Part shown: one piece after another, positions 1 to 7,967 of the stretch
Layout of the letters: each line of letters opens with the position of its first letter
How positions within the stretch are numbered: the first letter of the stretch is position 1
Assembly: GCA_016713225.1 (NCBI GenBank)
Contig: JADJPO010000005.1
Span: 273,064 to 337,063 of the forward strand
Direction of reading: 5' to 3'
From: Kineosporiaceae bacterium
GTDB taxonomy: Bacteria; Actinomycetota; Actinomycetes; Actinomycetales; Kineosporiaceae
DNA length: 64,000 nucleotides
Made by a program: the position numbers and the translations under genes
Notes under the pieces: model-generated
Told to the model about the DNA's origin: nothing
What the model saw: only the letters and a program-made list of their open reading frames with translations
Database searches by the model: none

Positions 1-70
1 ACCAAGTGGCCACCGCGAGCGACACCGCGGCCGCGGCCATGTCCCAGCGGAAGAATCTGAGGGTGTCGAT
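1..70 (-). CDS. DUF475 / TerC-like membrane protein, N-terminal fragment
   Basis: The first ~70 bases on the minus strand read as a short hydrophobic N-terminus containing TLRFFRWDM followed by an Ala/Val-rich membrane stretch. This resembles the start of DUF475 proteins, TerC-like integral membrane proteins that usually sit beside terD. The gene runs off the window edge. No ATG/GTG/TTG lies in frame where the family normally starts: the frame enters through an ATC at 70-68, and the first in-frame ATG is at 40. The gene may use a rare start or begin at that ATG. Only about 23 residues are visible, so the assignment rests on the motif and on the neighbouring terD gene. Confidence 0.45.
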   Translation of the reverse strand, partial: MDTLRFFRWDMAAAAVSLAVATW

Positions 71-102
71 GACAACTCCTGGGTCGGCAGGCGGGTGCGA
101 AA

Positions 103-690
103 TCAGGCGACGCTGATACCGAAATCTGTCAGGACGCCGGCCAACCCGCTGGTGTATCCCTGGGCCACGGCCCGGAACTTCCATTCCGAGTTGTAACGGT
201 ACAGTTCACCAAAAATGAGCGCGGTCTCGGTCGCGGCCTCTTCGCCGAGGTCGAACCGCGCGCCGCGCGCGTCGTTGGCAGGGTCATCGGCATCGAAGAC
301 GCGAATGTAGGCGGCACCGACCTGGCCGAAGTTCTGTCCTCGTTCGGCGGCCTTGTCGATGCTGGCGACGAAGACGACCCGGTCGACCCATCCGGGGATC
401 CTGGGCAGGTCCACGTTGATCTGCTCGTCGTCACCCTCGCCATCACCGGTGCGGTTGTCGCCGGTGTGATGAATGGCACCGTCGCCGCCATGGGTGTTGT
501 TGTAGAAGATGAAGTCCCGATCGCTTCCGACTCGGCCTTCGGTGGTGAGCAGCAGGCAACTGGCGTCGAGGTCGAAGGGGGCGCCGTCGGTCGTGCGGGG
601 ATTCCAACCCAGGCCGACCGTGACATGTGTCATGCCTGGAGCCGCCTTCTCCAACGAAACATTCCCACCCTTGGTCAGGCTGATGGCCAT
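103..690 (-). CDS. TerD family protein
   Basis: A 195-aa TerD-domain protein, a cytoplasmic calcium-binding stress protein of the tellurite-resistance/cAMP-binding family. It starts with the family N-terminus MAISLTKGGNVSL, carries the acidic FDLDAS loop and GDDEQINVDL, and ends with the conserved ELYRYNSEWKFRAVAQGY region. The reading frame is open upstream, but I place the start at the ATG at 690 because the family begins there and a purine-rich site (GAGAGGAAG) lies about 8 nt upstream. It is last in a minus-strand ter run, with a DUF475 gene directly downstream. The acidic calcium-binding residues look intact, unlike the TerD copy at 1636-2199. Confidence 0.93.
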   Translation of the reverse strand: MAISLTKGGNVSLEKAAPGMTHVTVGLGWNPRTTDGAPFDLDASCLLLTTEGRVGSDRDFIFYNNTHGGDGAIHHTGDNRTGDGEGDDEQINVDLPRIPGWVDRVVFVASIDKAAERGQNFGQVGAAYIRVFDADDPANDARGARFDLGEEAATETALIFGELYRYNSEWKFRAVAQGYTSGLAGVLTDFGISVA

Positions 691-784
691 GGGTCGACTT
701 CCTCTCGAGTGATCTACGCCGCAGCCCGATGCTGCCGCGATCACCATAGACCGAGCGTTGCTCAGATCTCGGGAAAAGTGGTAA

Positions 785-1639
785 TCACCAGATGATGCGG
801 CCGAACGCATGAGCAACGGCAAGGCGTTCGGGCTGGATCGGAGGCAGGTTGCGGGCGCTACGCAGGACCAAAGCCCCGTTGACAACATGGCCGAGAGCGA
901 GTGCGACGGCCAGCCCGGGGGGTGAGTCGAGACCCGGTGAGCGCAGAAGCAGCCGAAATCCCGAAGACGTCACCAACTGGAGTGTCGAGTCGGTGCCGCG
1001 GTCGAGCCCGTTCACTCGGTAGAGGATGAATCTGCGCCACATCGACACGTGCCGGAGCGTCAACACCAACTTTTCGTGATTGATGGTGGCCAGGATCGCC
1101 CGGTCGTGCTCGACCCGAGCTGGGTTTGAGGTATCGATCCAGCCCTGGCGATGGTCGGCGAATTCCCAGAAGCACCCGAGGAGGTTCCCACCGGACTGCC
1201 ACGAGACCGTCAAGGTCCCGATCCCCGATCGCACCCGGTCCAGTTGCACAACCGGGTTGGACGCCCCGAGCAGGATCTCGTGCTCCCCTGCGACCGGGAT
1301 GCCGTCGACCAGGGGAGCCAGGGCGTCGGTCCTGGTGCCCACGTTCGTCAGACGACCGGGTGGCGACGGCACCTCGGCGCGCTCGTGCGGCCTGATCGGT
1401 TGACGGCCTGGGGCCGGACCGAGGGGCTGCGTGGGGGGCGGCCAGTCCAGGTCGAGTGACGAGGTGGCACCCACCGGACCCACTGGTGTCGGAGGCGCTG
1501 CCGGTGGGGCAACCCGGCCTGCGCGTGGCGTCGGTTGGGTTGGTTCCGGGTCGGGGGCGGGTGCCGGTCGCGGGCGAGTGCGTCGACGCAGCCACTCCGG
1601 GGCCGGTTGGCCGAGGGCCTGAAGGTCGGAGAGCGTCAC
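785..1639 (-). CDS. TerA-like protein with Pro-rich linker, uncertain
   Basis: A 284-aa protein. Residues 1-20 are followed by a Pro/Ala/Arg-rich linker to about residue 90, and then a beta-rich domain from about 110 to 284. The stretch TLTVSWQSGGNLLGCFWEFAD resembles the DLDLGC-type core of TerA/TerD-like domains, but the acidic metal-binding residues are absent. Its ATG overlaps the stop of the upstream terD by 4 bp (ATGA), so the two are translationally coupled. What I see is operon position and a degenerate TerD-like fold. That it acts as a structural partner of the TerD proteins is inference. Confidence 0.6.
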   Translation of the reverse strand: MTLSDLQALGQPAPEWLRRRTRPRPAPAPDPEPTQPTPRAGRVAPPAAPPTPVGPVGATSSLDLDWPPPTQPLGPAPGRQPIRPHERAEVPSPPGRLTNVGTRTDALAPLVDGIPVAGEHEILLGASNPVVQLDRVRSGIGTLTVSWQSGGNLLGCFWEFADHRQGWIDTSNPARVEHDRAILATINHEKLVLTLRHVSMWRRFILYRVNGLDRGTDSTLQLVTSSGFRLLLRSPGLDSPPGLAVALALGHVVNGALVLRSARNLPPIQPERLAVAHAFGRIIW

Positions 1640-2199
1640 CAGGTGACACCGAAGTCGTCGGCCAGGGCAGCCAGTCCTTTGACGTAGCCCTGCCCGAGGA
1701 CCTTGAGCTTCCAGAACCTGCGGTCACGGTAGAGCCAGCCGAGTACCGCCGCGGTGTTGCGGCCGAGGTCGCCGACCAGATTCACCGATTGGGCCAGTAC
1801 CGCGCTCCTGCTGTCGTCAACTGCGCGGATCCGACACCCACGCAGTTGCCCCAGGTGGCGGTTGCGGCCTGCACTCGGGTCGATGATCAGGGCGAACACG
1901 ATTCGCGAGACCTCGTCCGGCACCCGTTCGATGTCGATCACGACCTGCTCCTGATCCGAACCCAGGGCATGTTCCAGGTCGCGGACCGAGAGCTGGTCGT
2001 CGAGCATCTGGTTGTGGAAGACGACGCTTCGCTGGGATGTCACCCTTCCCGTTCCGTCGCAGAGCAGGGTGAGCGGGACGATGGCGTCGGACAAGGTGGC
2101 GTCACTGCCGGCGTCCCAGGCCAGGGAGATCACCAGCTGCGTCATGTGGGGGTTCTCTCGGGTGAGGGCGGCGTTGCCGCCCGAGGGCAGGTCACGCAT
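1636..2199 (-). CDS. TerD family protein, degenerate metal site
   Basis: A 187-aa TerD-domain protein. The frame is open further upstream (to an ATG at 2520), but the TerD fold begins at the ATG at 2199 with MRDLPSGGNAALTRENP, the normal family N-terminus, and this ATG overlaps a TGA in the +1 frame (TGATG). I therefore treat the longer 294-aa reading as an artefact of a frameshift in the gene upstream. The usual DLDAS calcium-binding loop is replaced by TLSDAIVPLTLLCD, while the C-terminal FWKLKVLGQGYVKGL region is kept. It is coupled by ATGA to the TerA-like gene at 785-1639. This copy probably does not bind calcium in the standard way. Confidence 0.82.
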   Translation of the reverse strand: MRDLPSGGNAALTRENPHMTQLVISLAWDAGSDATLSDAIVPLTLLCDGTGRVTSQRSVVFHNQMLDDQLSVRDLEHALGSDQEQVVIDIERVPDEVSRIVFALIIDPSAGRNRHLGQLRGCRIRAVDDSRSAVLAQSVNLVGDLGRNTAAVLGWLYRDRRFWKLKVLGQGYVKGLAALADDFGVTW

Positions 2200-2520
2200 C
2201 ACAGGTCCAGGTCGCGGTGGGCATACCGATCCTCGAGAAAGCGGCCGTGCACCTAGGTGGCGGCGAACCAGACCGGAGACAAGGATCCGAGCCTCTGAGC
2301 CGGCGTCGTCCGCGAGCAACAGGTCCACCCGGTCGAGGAGCAGCATGGCCAGCACCGAGGCCCGCGGTGGGAGGACGTCACCGTGCATCTCCACGAGCCG
2401 GCGGGCCAACTCGGCGTCGTGGCGCAGCGCGGGTACATCCAACGTCTCGCCGGGAGGCTGAGCCGGTGCCTCGCCCTCGGGTCCGATGATCCGGCGCAGC
2501 CGCCCGAGGATGCCGCTCAT
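2199..2520 (-). pseudogene. Small ter-operon protein, frameshifted
   Basis: A protein of about 106 aa of unknown function, starting at an ATG that overlaps the stop of the TelA-like gene (ATGA). Residues 1-90 are in one frame (MSGILGRLRRIIGPEG... to LVRRHL). The natural end appears in the +1 frame as VHGRFLEDRYAHRDLDL, followed by a TGA overlapping the next terD ATG. The switch lies at CCTAGGTG near 2250; removing the A gives CTG GTG and one continuous protein. As written, the first frame runs on into terD as a 294-aa fusion. No known domain is recognised. It may be a decayed gene or a one-base sequence error. Confidence 0.6.
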
Positions 2521-3306
2521 CGAGGACCGTCCGGCATCACTCCGGGGACGCTCTGGCGAGCACGACGCAACGCCTCAAGATCGCGCAACAGCGCGGCGAA
2601 CGTGCGTCCCACGTCTTCCATGGTCGCATTCAGGCTCGCGGTGCGCAGCGCCGTCCGCAGCCCGGATTCGGCCGTGGCCAGCTCGGCGTTCACGGCGGTC
2701 GTGCCGAGGCGCAACGTCTCGCAGGCCAGCAACGTCTGAGCGAGGGCCGCTTGCTGCACGCGCAATTCGAGCAGCCGATGTCGGACGCTCGACGCGGCGA
2801 CATCAGCGTCCGGTCAGTCGCTCGAACAACACCTCGCAGGCGACGATGTAGCGGGCCGTCGACTCTTGGACAGAGCCCAGCTCGGACGCCGCCACGTCGA
2901 TCGCGGCGATGTCGCCCAGGGATGCGTCGCGCCATGCGGCGTGGGCGACTCCGAACCGCTCTTCGAGCCGACGCCACGAGGCCGCGTCGGGCGGGCGAGA
3001 GCTCGAGGCGGAGCGTCCGAGGCGTGACCACCATGGGGCGGGGCTGTGGGCGCTGGCCCGCCGTATCTCGGCCACGACGTCGAGGAAAGCCTGCTGGGCG
3101 CCGGCGGAGTTGGATGCGGACAAACGACGGGCCAGGGCGCTCACGGCCCGCGCCGAGGCCGCGACGGCTGTGTGTCCCAGGTGTTCGAGGCTGGCGAGCT
3201 CTTCGCTCGCTTCGGGCGAGTGCGGCGTGAGGGAGAGCAGCCGATCGGCCAAGGCCTGGGCTTGAGCCACCGCCCCAGGCTCGCGATTCAACGGTCCTCC
3301 TGGCAT
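2517..3306 (-). pseudogene. TelA-like (toxic anion resistance) protein, frameshifted
   Basis: An all-helical protein resembling the TelA/toxic-anion-resistance family but shorter (about 260 aa against roughly 350-400). Frame 1 runs from the ATG at 3306 (MPGGPLNREPG) to ERLTGR and a TGA at 2803. The helical C-terminus continues in the +1 frame (DADVAASSVRHRLLEL... LLACETLRLGTTA), which aligns in pattern with the TelA 'DLErRi.dL...alQtaPqIrLiQ' segment. Two continuous halves in adjacent frames point to one inserted base near 2805. A separate 82-aa reading beginning at a TTG (2765) is less likely. TelA proteins are membrane-associated partners of Ter systems. It is first in the minus-strand ter run. 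Confidence 0.6.
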
Positions 3307-3441
3307 GTCCCGTCGGGTTCGGCATGTAGTCAACGCAGTATCGCAAGAGCAGGGCCTCTGCCGAGCCCACGTGATGTTCACCACACTCGGATGCTCGTGG
3401 TCCTCCGCGGCCGAATCGGCCCGAACAATGCGCGCCACCTC

Positions 3442-3472
3442 TAGGCTGCTCATGGACGTCGTCTGACGACGT
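3442..3472 (+). promoter_or_regulatory. Candidate terD promoter with operator-like palindrome
   Basis: TAGGCT at 3442-3447 is a good actinobacterial -10 box on the plus strand, about 95 nt before the terD start at 3543. Starting 8 bases after it is a perfect palindrome, ACGTCGTC-T-GACGACGT (3456-3472), which would cover the transcription start. That position suits a repressor operator. The divergent TelA-like operon starts at 3306, so the site could serve both directions. No regulator is assigned. Confidence 0.45.
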
Positions 3473-3542
3473 TTGGGAGACATTCCTGGAGTTGTTTCAG
3501 CGACAATCAGCGAAAGAGCGCCGGTAAACAGGAGGAAACGTC

Positions 3543-4118
3543 GTGTCGATCTCCCTTACCAAGGGTGGCAGCATCAGCCTGGCCAAAGAGGTACCTGGGC
3601 TTGCCCGGGTCGCTGCCGGTCTGGGCTGGGAGTCCCGCAGCACCTCGACCGCGGACCTGGATGCCTCGGTCATCGTCTGCGACGCCAACGGTCGATGCCT
3701 GAGCGAACAGTGGTTTGTCTTCTACGGCAACCTCAGGTCGCCCAACCTGGCTGTCGAGCACATGGGCGACGAACTCGTGGGCGGGGACGGGGCACAGGAC
3801 GACGAAGAGATCCGGGTCGATCTGGGACTGCTGCCCGCCGAGGCACAGCGCCTCGTATTCGTCGTCTCGATCTACGACGCCGACGTTCGTCGACAGAACT
3901 TCGGCCAGGTGCAGCGTGCCTACATTCGTATGGTCGACGCCGCGAGCAACCGTGAGATCTTCCGCTACGACCTCGCCGAGGACTACAGCACCGAGACCTC
4001 GATGGTGTTCGGCGAGCTCTACCGACTGAACGGCGACTGGAAGTTCCGCGCCGTCGGGCAGGGCTACCAGGGGGGCCTCGCTGCGGTGATCAAGGACTAC
4101 GGTCTCAACGCCAACTGA
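3543..4118 (+). CDS. TerD family protein
   Basis: A 191-aa TerD-domain protein starting at GTG, with a strong AGGAGG at 3530-3535 seven bases upstream. It has the family N-terminus MSISLTKGGSISL, an intact acidic loop (TADLDASVIVCD), DDEEIRVDL, and the C-terminal WKFRAVGQGYQGGL. It is divergently oriented from the minus-strand ter operon and convergent with the HAD gene 30 bp downstream. TerD proteins bind calcium and act in envelope/metal/oxidative stress responses. It closely resembles the copy at 103-690 and is probably a paralogue with the same biochemistry under separate control. Confidence 0.95.
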   Translation: MSISLTKGGSISLAKEVPGLARVAAGLGWESRSTSTADLDASVIVCDANGRCLSEQWFVFYGNLRSPNLAVEHMGDELVGGDGAQDDEEIRVDLGLLPAEAQRLVFVVSIYDADVRRQNFGQVQRAYIRMVDAASNREIFRYDLAEDYSTETSMVFGELYRLNGDWKFRAVGQGYQGGLAAVIKDYGLNAN

Positions 4119-4147
4119 CCCGTACCGGCCTGACCCGGACGACTCGT

Positions 4148-4936
4148 TCATCCGGTTGTTCGATCGGCGAACCATGCCATGATCTCGGCGCCTCCGGCCG
4201 GCCCGGATGCGGCGGTGACGGCCCAGCCGGCCGGCGCCGTGCGCTCGGTGGTCAGATGTTCCCGGTGGAGCAGGGAGCCGGCCGGTGAGCGGCTCTCGTG
4301 CGCCCGACTCAGCAGCCCCAGGTCCAACCCGGAGTCGCCGGCTGCCCGAAATGCCTCGACCCCCAAGCGCTGTGCGGCCCGATCCCACAGTTCGCCCTTG
4401 TCGACCACCAGTGGCAGCAGCGTTGCCCGTCGTCCCTCGGGGCTCAGCCGCCATCCTCGATCGGCGATCAGTCGGGAGGCCTGGTCAACCCAGTCGCTCA
4501 GGTCGCCTGTGGCGACGGAAATCTGGGCGAAGCGATCCGATCGCAGCTGGCAGACGGGACTGCGCAGGTGTGCCAGGGCGACGTCCAACAGGTCGAGCAC
4601 TTCGGCCAGGGGCGCACTGGTCGCTGCCACTTCGGCATCGACCATGGCTGTCCAGTCAGGGTCGGGTTCCCGACCGGCGGGCAGGAACCGCCAGCCATTG
4701 TCGACCAGTGCAGGCGGTGACCCCGGCAGCTGCATCCGGGTGTATTGGACGATGGTGCGGGTGGTGACGACCGCGAGACATCCCTCGTCGGTGAGCGATT
4801 CGAACGCCTCTGCCGCGCGCCGGTCGAGGACGCCGATGCGCCCGTTGGGGTAGCGGTCGACCACCACCTGGCCGGGCTCGGCCTGGGCCGCGGTGAACAC
4901 CAACGTGCCGTCGAGGTCGGTGACGGCGTCGATCAC
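4148..4936 (-). CDS. HAD-superfamily hydrolase of ter-associated module
   Basis: A 262-aa HAD hydrolase. Motif I is DLDGTLV at residues 7-13, with the nucleophile and acid/base Asp pair. Motif III is probably the Lys of VVDKGELW (about 180), and motif IV is GDSGLDLGLL (about 201). This pattern fits a phosphatase of the Cof/MPGP type. Its ATG overlaps the stop of the StiP-type phosphoribosyltransferase (ATGA), so they are co-translated. Published comparative work on Ter systems describes HAD phosphatases together with PRTases in a predicted pathway to a nucleoside-like metabolite. The substrate here is unknown. Confidence 0.85.
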   Translation of the reverse strand: MIDAVTDLDGTLVFTAAQAEPGQVVVDRYPNGRIGVLDRRAAEAFESLTDEGCLAVVTTRTIVQYTRMQLPGSPPALVDNGWRFLPAGREPDPDWTAMVDAEVAATSAPLAEVLDLLDVALAHLRSPVCQLRSDRFAQISVATGDLSDWVDQASRLIADRGWRLSPEGRRATLLPLVVDKGELWDRAAQRLGVEAFRAAGDSGLDLGLLSRAHESRSPAGSLLHREHLTTERTAPAGWAVTAASGPAGGAEIMAWFADRTTG

Positions 4937-6060
4937 CCGCGGACCTGGGCAATGAGACCGACGGCGGCGTACGGCAAGTGCTCATCGACGGTGACGTGCA
5001 CCCCGAGGGTGTCCGCGAGTCGCCGCAGGTGCCTGACCCGTGGGTCATCGATCGAGCGCAGCAGCACCTCGTGTGGTGATCGGCGCAGCAGCACCCGAGT
5101 GGTCTCGCCGATGCCAGGCTTGATCAGGTTCAGGTCGGTCATCCCCCTTCGCTCGGCGATCCGGGTCACGGCCTCCCAGCCCCGCCAGTCCGGCGCCGGA
5201 CCGAGCTGCTCGGCCCGGCGCCCGACGACAACGTGCGCGAGCTGGGTCGTGACCGCATCCAGGAAGAACGTGCTCTGGTCATGGTGGGTCAGCTCCCGGT
5301 AGAACTTGGCGCCGTGAAACTGCCCTGGGCCGAGCGAGGCGTTGTGGACCGTGCGCGAGACGAGTCCACTGACGGTGGCGTTCAGACAGGCCGAGGGGAT
5401 CAGGATGTCGTCCGTGGTGCCGTGTAGCGCTGTGCATCGACCCGGGTCGGCGACGACGGCGAGCTGAGGGTCGAGCGAGCCGGTGGCGCCGGGCCGGGCG
5501 TTCGCCTCGCGGACCGAAGTGGCCAATTGGCGTGTGATGGCCCCTTTGCCGGTCCACCCATCGACGAACACGATGTCGTCGAGGCGATGGTTCGCCGCGA
5601 GCCACCGCAGCGCGACCGGGTCGAGACCCTTGTCCCGAATGATCGACATGGTCAGGTGCGGGACGTCCAACCCGTGTCGGATGCGGAACCAACGTCGCGC
5701 CAGGATGCCGAGCGGGGTTCCTGCCCGGGCCAGGCTGACCAGGACCGGTTGTGATGTTCGGTGGGCCAGGATGCGATCCCCCAGGATGCCCACGGCTTCG
5801 GCGACACCGGGCGCCCACGCAGTCGTCAACTCTCGAAAGAGCACGACATAGTCCTGGTCCGGTCTGAACTCCACGGGCAAGGACTCCGAGTAGTGTGCCC
5901 GCCCGGACTGGATGGCTCGTTCCCGATCGCGCTGGGGCGCCTCCAGGGCCACCGCGCTCAGGTCGGTGAGCAGCCAGCGCACGTCGCTGGCGGCGTAGGA
6001 CCCGAAAGCGGGACCGACGAGGGGGTCGGGGAGCAGCAGGGAGCCGGGCCGAGTGGGCAT
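4933..6060 (-). CDS. StiP-type phosphoribosyltransferase (PRTase) domain protein
   Basis: A 375-aa protein of the StiP/PRTase_1 family found beside tellurite-resistance genes. Recognisable features are SLARAGTPLGILARRWFR, SIIRDKGLD (about 195) and the phosphate-binding-loop-like VFVDGWTGKGAI (about 220), where PRTases bind the ribose-5-phosphate part of PRPP. The family is often labelled 'cysteine protease StiP', but the sequence supports a PRTase fold. It is coupled to the HAD hydrolase downstream. The additional PRTases and ATP-grasp enzyme of complete ter biosynthetic modules are not next to it here, so this is a reduced two-gene version. Confidence 0.85.
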   Translation of the reverse strand: MPTRPGSLLLPDPLVGPAFGSYAASDVRWLLTDLSAVALEAPQRDRERAIQSGRAHYSESLPVEFRPDQDYVVLFRELTTAWAPGVAEAVGILGDRILAHRTSQPVLVSLARAGTPLGILARRWFRIRHGLDVPHLTMSIIRDKGLDPVALRWLAANHRLDDIVFVDGWTGKGAITRQLATSVREANARPGATGSLDPQLAVVADPGRCTALHGTTDDILIPSACLNATVSGLVSRTVHNASLGPGQFHGAKFYRELTHHDQSTFFLDAVTTQLAHVVVGRRAEQLGPAPDWRGWEAVTRIAERRGMTDLNLIKPGIGETTRVLLRRSPHEVLLRSIDDPRVRHLRRLADTLGVHVTVDEHLPYAAVGLIAQVRG

Positions 6061-6069
6061 CTCTGCCGC

Positions 6070-6783
6070 TCAGCCCTCGTCACCGTTGCGGTGGCCATCG
6101 TCGGCGCCGGCCTGGACCTCCATGTCACGCAGTTCGTCCAGCGTGATCAGACCGTCCTCCAGCGCCCGGGCGATCAGCGAGCTCTTGGTCTTGGCCGGGC
6201 GCCCCACCAGGGCATAGCGCAATCGGGCTCGGTCGACGTACGTGCACACGGTGCGCGGTGACACGTTCAGTTGCTTGGCTGCCTTGGTCTTCGAGGACGA
6301 GCCGAACCAGGCCCGGAGCGCGGCCACCTCTCGGTCGGTGAGTTTGGGACGTGAGGGGTCGTCGTCCACCGCGAGGGCTCCACCCAGCGAGGGTGGCGTG
6401 GTGGCTCTGTCCTGGGCGGCGCGTCGAACGGCCTCGACCAGGAAGTCGCGTCCTTCGGCCTTGGTCACGTAGGCCATGGCTCCGAGCCGAATACACGCCA
6501 CGGCGATGTCGTCGCGGGTGTGCTGAGTGAAGACGACCACCCGTCGGTCCTTGTCGACGAGCTGGCGAAGTGGAGCGAGGTCGGGGGTACCGTCGACGAC
6601 GGCGGGACCGTTCAGGGAGAGGTCGAGGATGACCACATCGGCCGCCGCCCCGGGGCCGGTCCACGCCACTCCCAGTCGGGCTGACCATCCGACGAACTCG
6701 ATGGGCGGTTCGGCCTCTTGGCACCACAACCGAACCCCGGCCGCCACGACGTCGTGGTCGTCGACCATCACCGTCGTGATCAC
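6070..6783 (-). CDS. NarL/LuxR-type response regulator
   Basis: A 237-aa response regulator. The receiver domain shows the acidic VDDHD near the N-terminus, the phospho-acceptor Asp in VVILDLSL, and a conserved Thr/Lys pair (VVVFTQH, YVTKAEG). A LuxR-type HTH (LTDREVAALRAWFGSSSKTKAA) follows at about 150-210. I choose the GTG at 6783, which overlaps the TGA of the upstream gene (GTGA), over the more upstream ATG at 6810. It is the output of the three-gene signalling operon with 6780-7967 and 7964-9217. The signal and target genes cannot be read from the sequence. Confidence 0.9.
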   Translation of the reverse strand: MITTVMVDDHDVVAAGVRLWCQEAEPPIEFVGWSARLGVAWTGPGAAADVVILDLSLNGPAVVDGTPDLAPLRQLVDKDRRVVVFTQHTRDDIAVACIRLGAMAYVTKAEGRDFLVEAVRRAAQDRATTPPSLGGALAVDDDPSRPKLTDREVAALRAWFGSSSKTKAAKQLNVSPRTVCTYVDRARLRYALVGRPAKTKSSLIARALEDGLITLDELRDMEVQAGADDGHRNGDEG

Positions 6784-7967
6784 GCGATCGTCCACCGGGC
6801 CTCCACCCACGTCTCGCCACCTTCGTCGTCGCCCTCGTCATTGTCGCCGTCGACGACGAACAGCTGCACCCGATCATGGCGGGCGAAGCGGGCAGCTCGC
6901 AGGTCGAGCTCAGTGGCGTCGGCCACGACGCCGACGGCCAGCTCCGCGTGAGTGCCCAGCACCGTGACCCTCGCACGCGTGTGTGCCGCCGTGAGCGCTG
7001 CCAGCGGCGCATCGAGCAGTGCCCGGCGTACCTCGACAGGTGGTTGTGACCAGGTGCCCAGGGTCTGAACCGTCACCTCGACACCGTGCCGCTCGGCGAC
7101 GTCGGCGCCCTGGCGTAGTTCGTGCATCAACGGATCCGCAGAGACGTCGGTCTCGGCGAACAAACGACGCATCCGGGCAGCTTCGATCCGGCAGGCCCGC
7201 TGCGGCCGTTCGTCGAACGGGTCGAGTGTGCCATTGGCCAGACCACGGAGCAGAGGTGCAGCGGATTCGTAGAGCCCAGCGAAGCGGCACTGGCGTTGTG
7301 CGTGTAACTCTTCCGAGGCTGCCTCGGCCGTCCTGATTTGTTCGGCCTGCCAGGCAGCGGCGTGGGCGCGCTGCCCGACCGAGCGCATGAGGCTGCCGGC
7401 GATGGCCATGGCGAGCGGGTAACCCAATGCACCCATCGACCCGCAGAGCAGATCGAGCAGCGAATCGCGCGGCGCCGGCGATCGAGTGGCCACGATCATG
7501 ATGGAGAACACCTCGTGGGCGCCGAGCAGCAACAGCAGGGATCTCGGACGCTTGAGGCACAGGATGACGAATACCCAGCCCAGGGTGCCGAAGGTCCAGT
7601 CCCCGGCAGTGGCCACCATGCCGGGCGGCATCGCGGCCTGCGCCACGCATGAGGCCACGAGCGCCATCGCCCCGGCCGAGCCGCTGAGCCGACCCCAGCT
7701 GCGGTGGCGCAGGATCAGCCACCATTCTCGATAGATGACCGTGCTGATGGCCGACCAACACGCCACTTGGACCCAAGAGCCGACCCTGCCCTGATAGTCG
7801 GACCAATGTCGCACCATCCCGCCGGGAATCAGGACAACGGTGGTGGCGATCAGCAGGGAAGCCCAGCGCAGGCCGCGGACCAACCGGTGGCGGGTCTGTG
7901 CCAGGCCGGCGGGATCGGCGACGGCAGGGTCGAGGAACAGGTCCCCGGCGAAGGGTGTGGCGCTCAT
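6780..7967 (-). CDS. Membrane histidine-kinase-like protein, degenerate
   Basis: A 395-aa protein with several hydrophobic segments between residues about 35 and 195, then a soluble part of about 200 residues. The position and domain plan match a sensor kinase, but I cannot find a clear phospho-acceptor His box or the N and G boxes of an HATPase domain. The C-terminus is acidic (VVDGDNDEGDDEGGE). The start ATG at 7967 overlaps the stop of the true kinase upstream (ATGA). A longer open frame upstream of this ATG is a shadow of that kinase. It may be a regulatory or heterodimer partner of the kinase (inference). Confidence 0.75.
   Translation of the reverse strand: MSATPFAGDLFLDPAVADPAGLAQTRHRLVRGLRWASLLIATTVVLIPGGMVRHWSDYQGRVGSWVQVACWSAISTVIYREWWLILRHRSWGRLSGSAGAMALVASCVAQAAMPPGMVATAGDWTFGTLGWVFVILCLKRPRSLLLLLGAHEVFSIMIVATRSPAPRDSLLDLLCGSMGALGYPLAMAIAGSLMRSVGQRAHAAAWQAEQIRTAEAASEELHAQRQCRFAGLYESAAPLLRGLANGTLDPFDERPQRACRIEAARMRRLFAETDVSADPLMHELRQGADVAERHGVEVTVQTLGTWSQPPVEVRRALLDAPLAALTAAHTRARVTVLGTHAELAVGVVADATELDLRAARFARHDRVQLFVVDGDNDEGDDEGGETWVEARWTIA

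Noticed and set aside
1636..2520. 294-aa TerD fusion protein
   Set aside because: The TerD family start lies at 2199, and the N-terminal part ends sensibly in the +1 frame at a TGA overlapping that start.
103..4118. Claim of functional tellurite resistance
   Set aside because: TerD-type genes are widespread in actinobacteria without tellurite resistance, and the TelA-like gene is frameshifted here. Only a stress-response role is supported.
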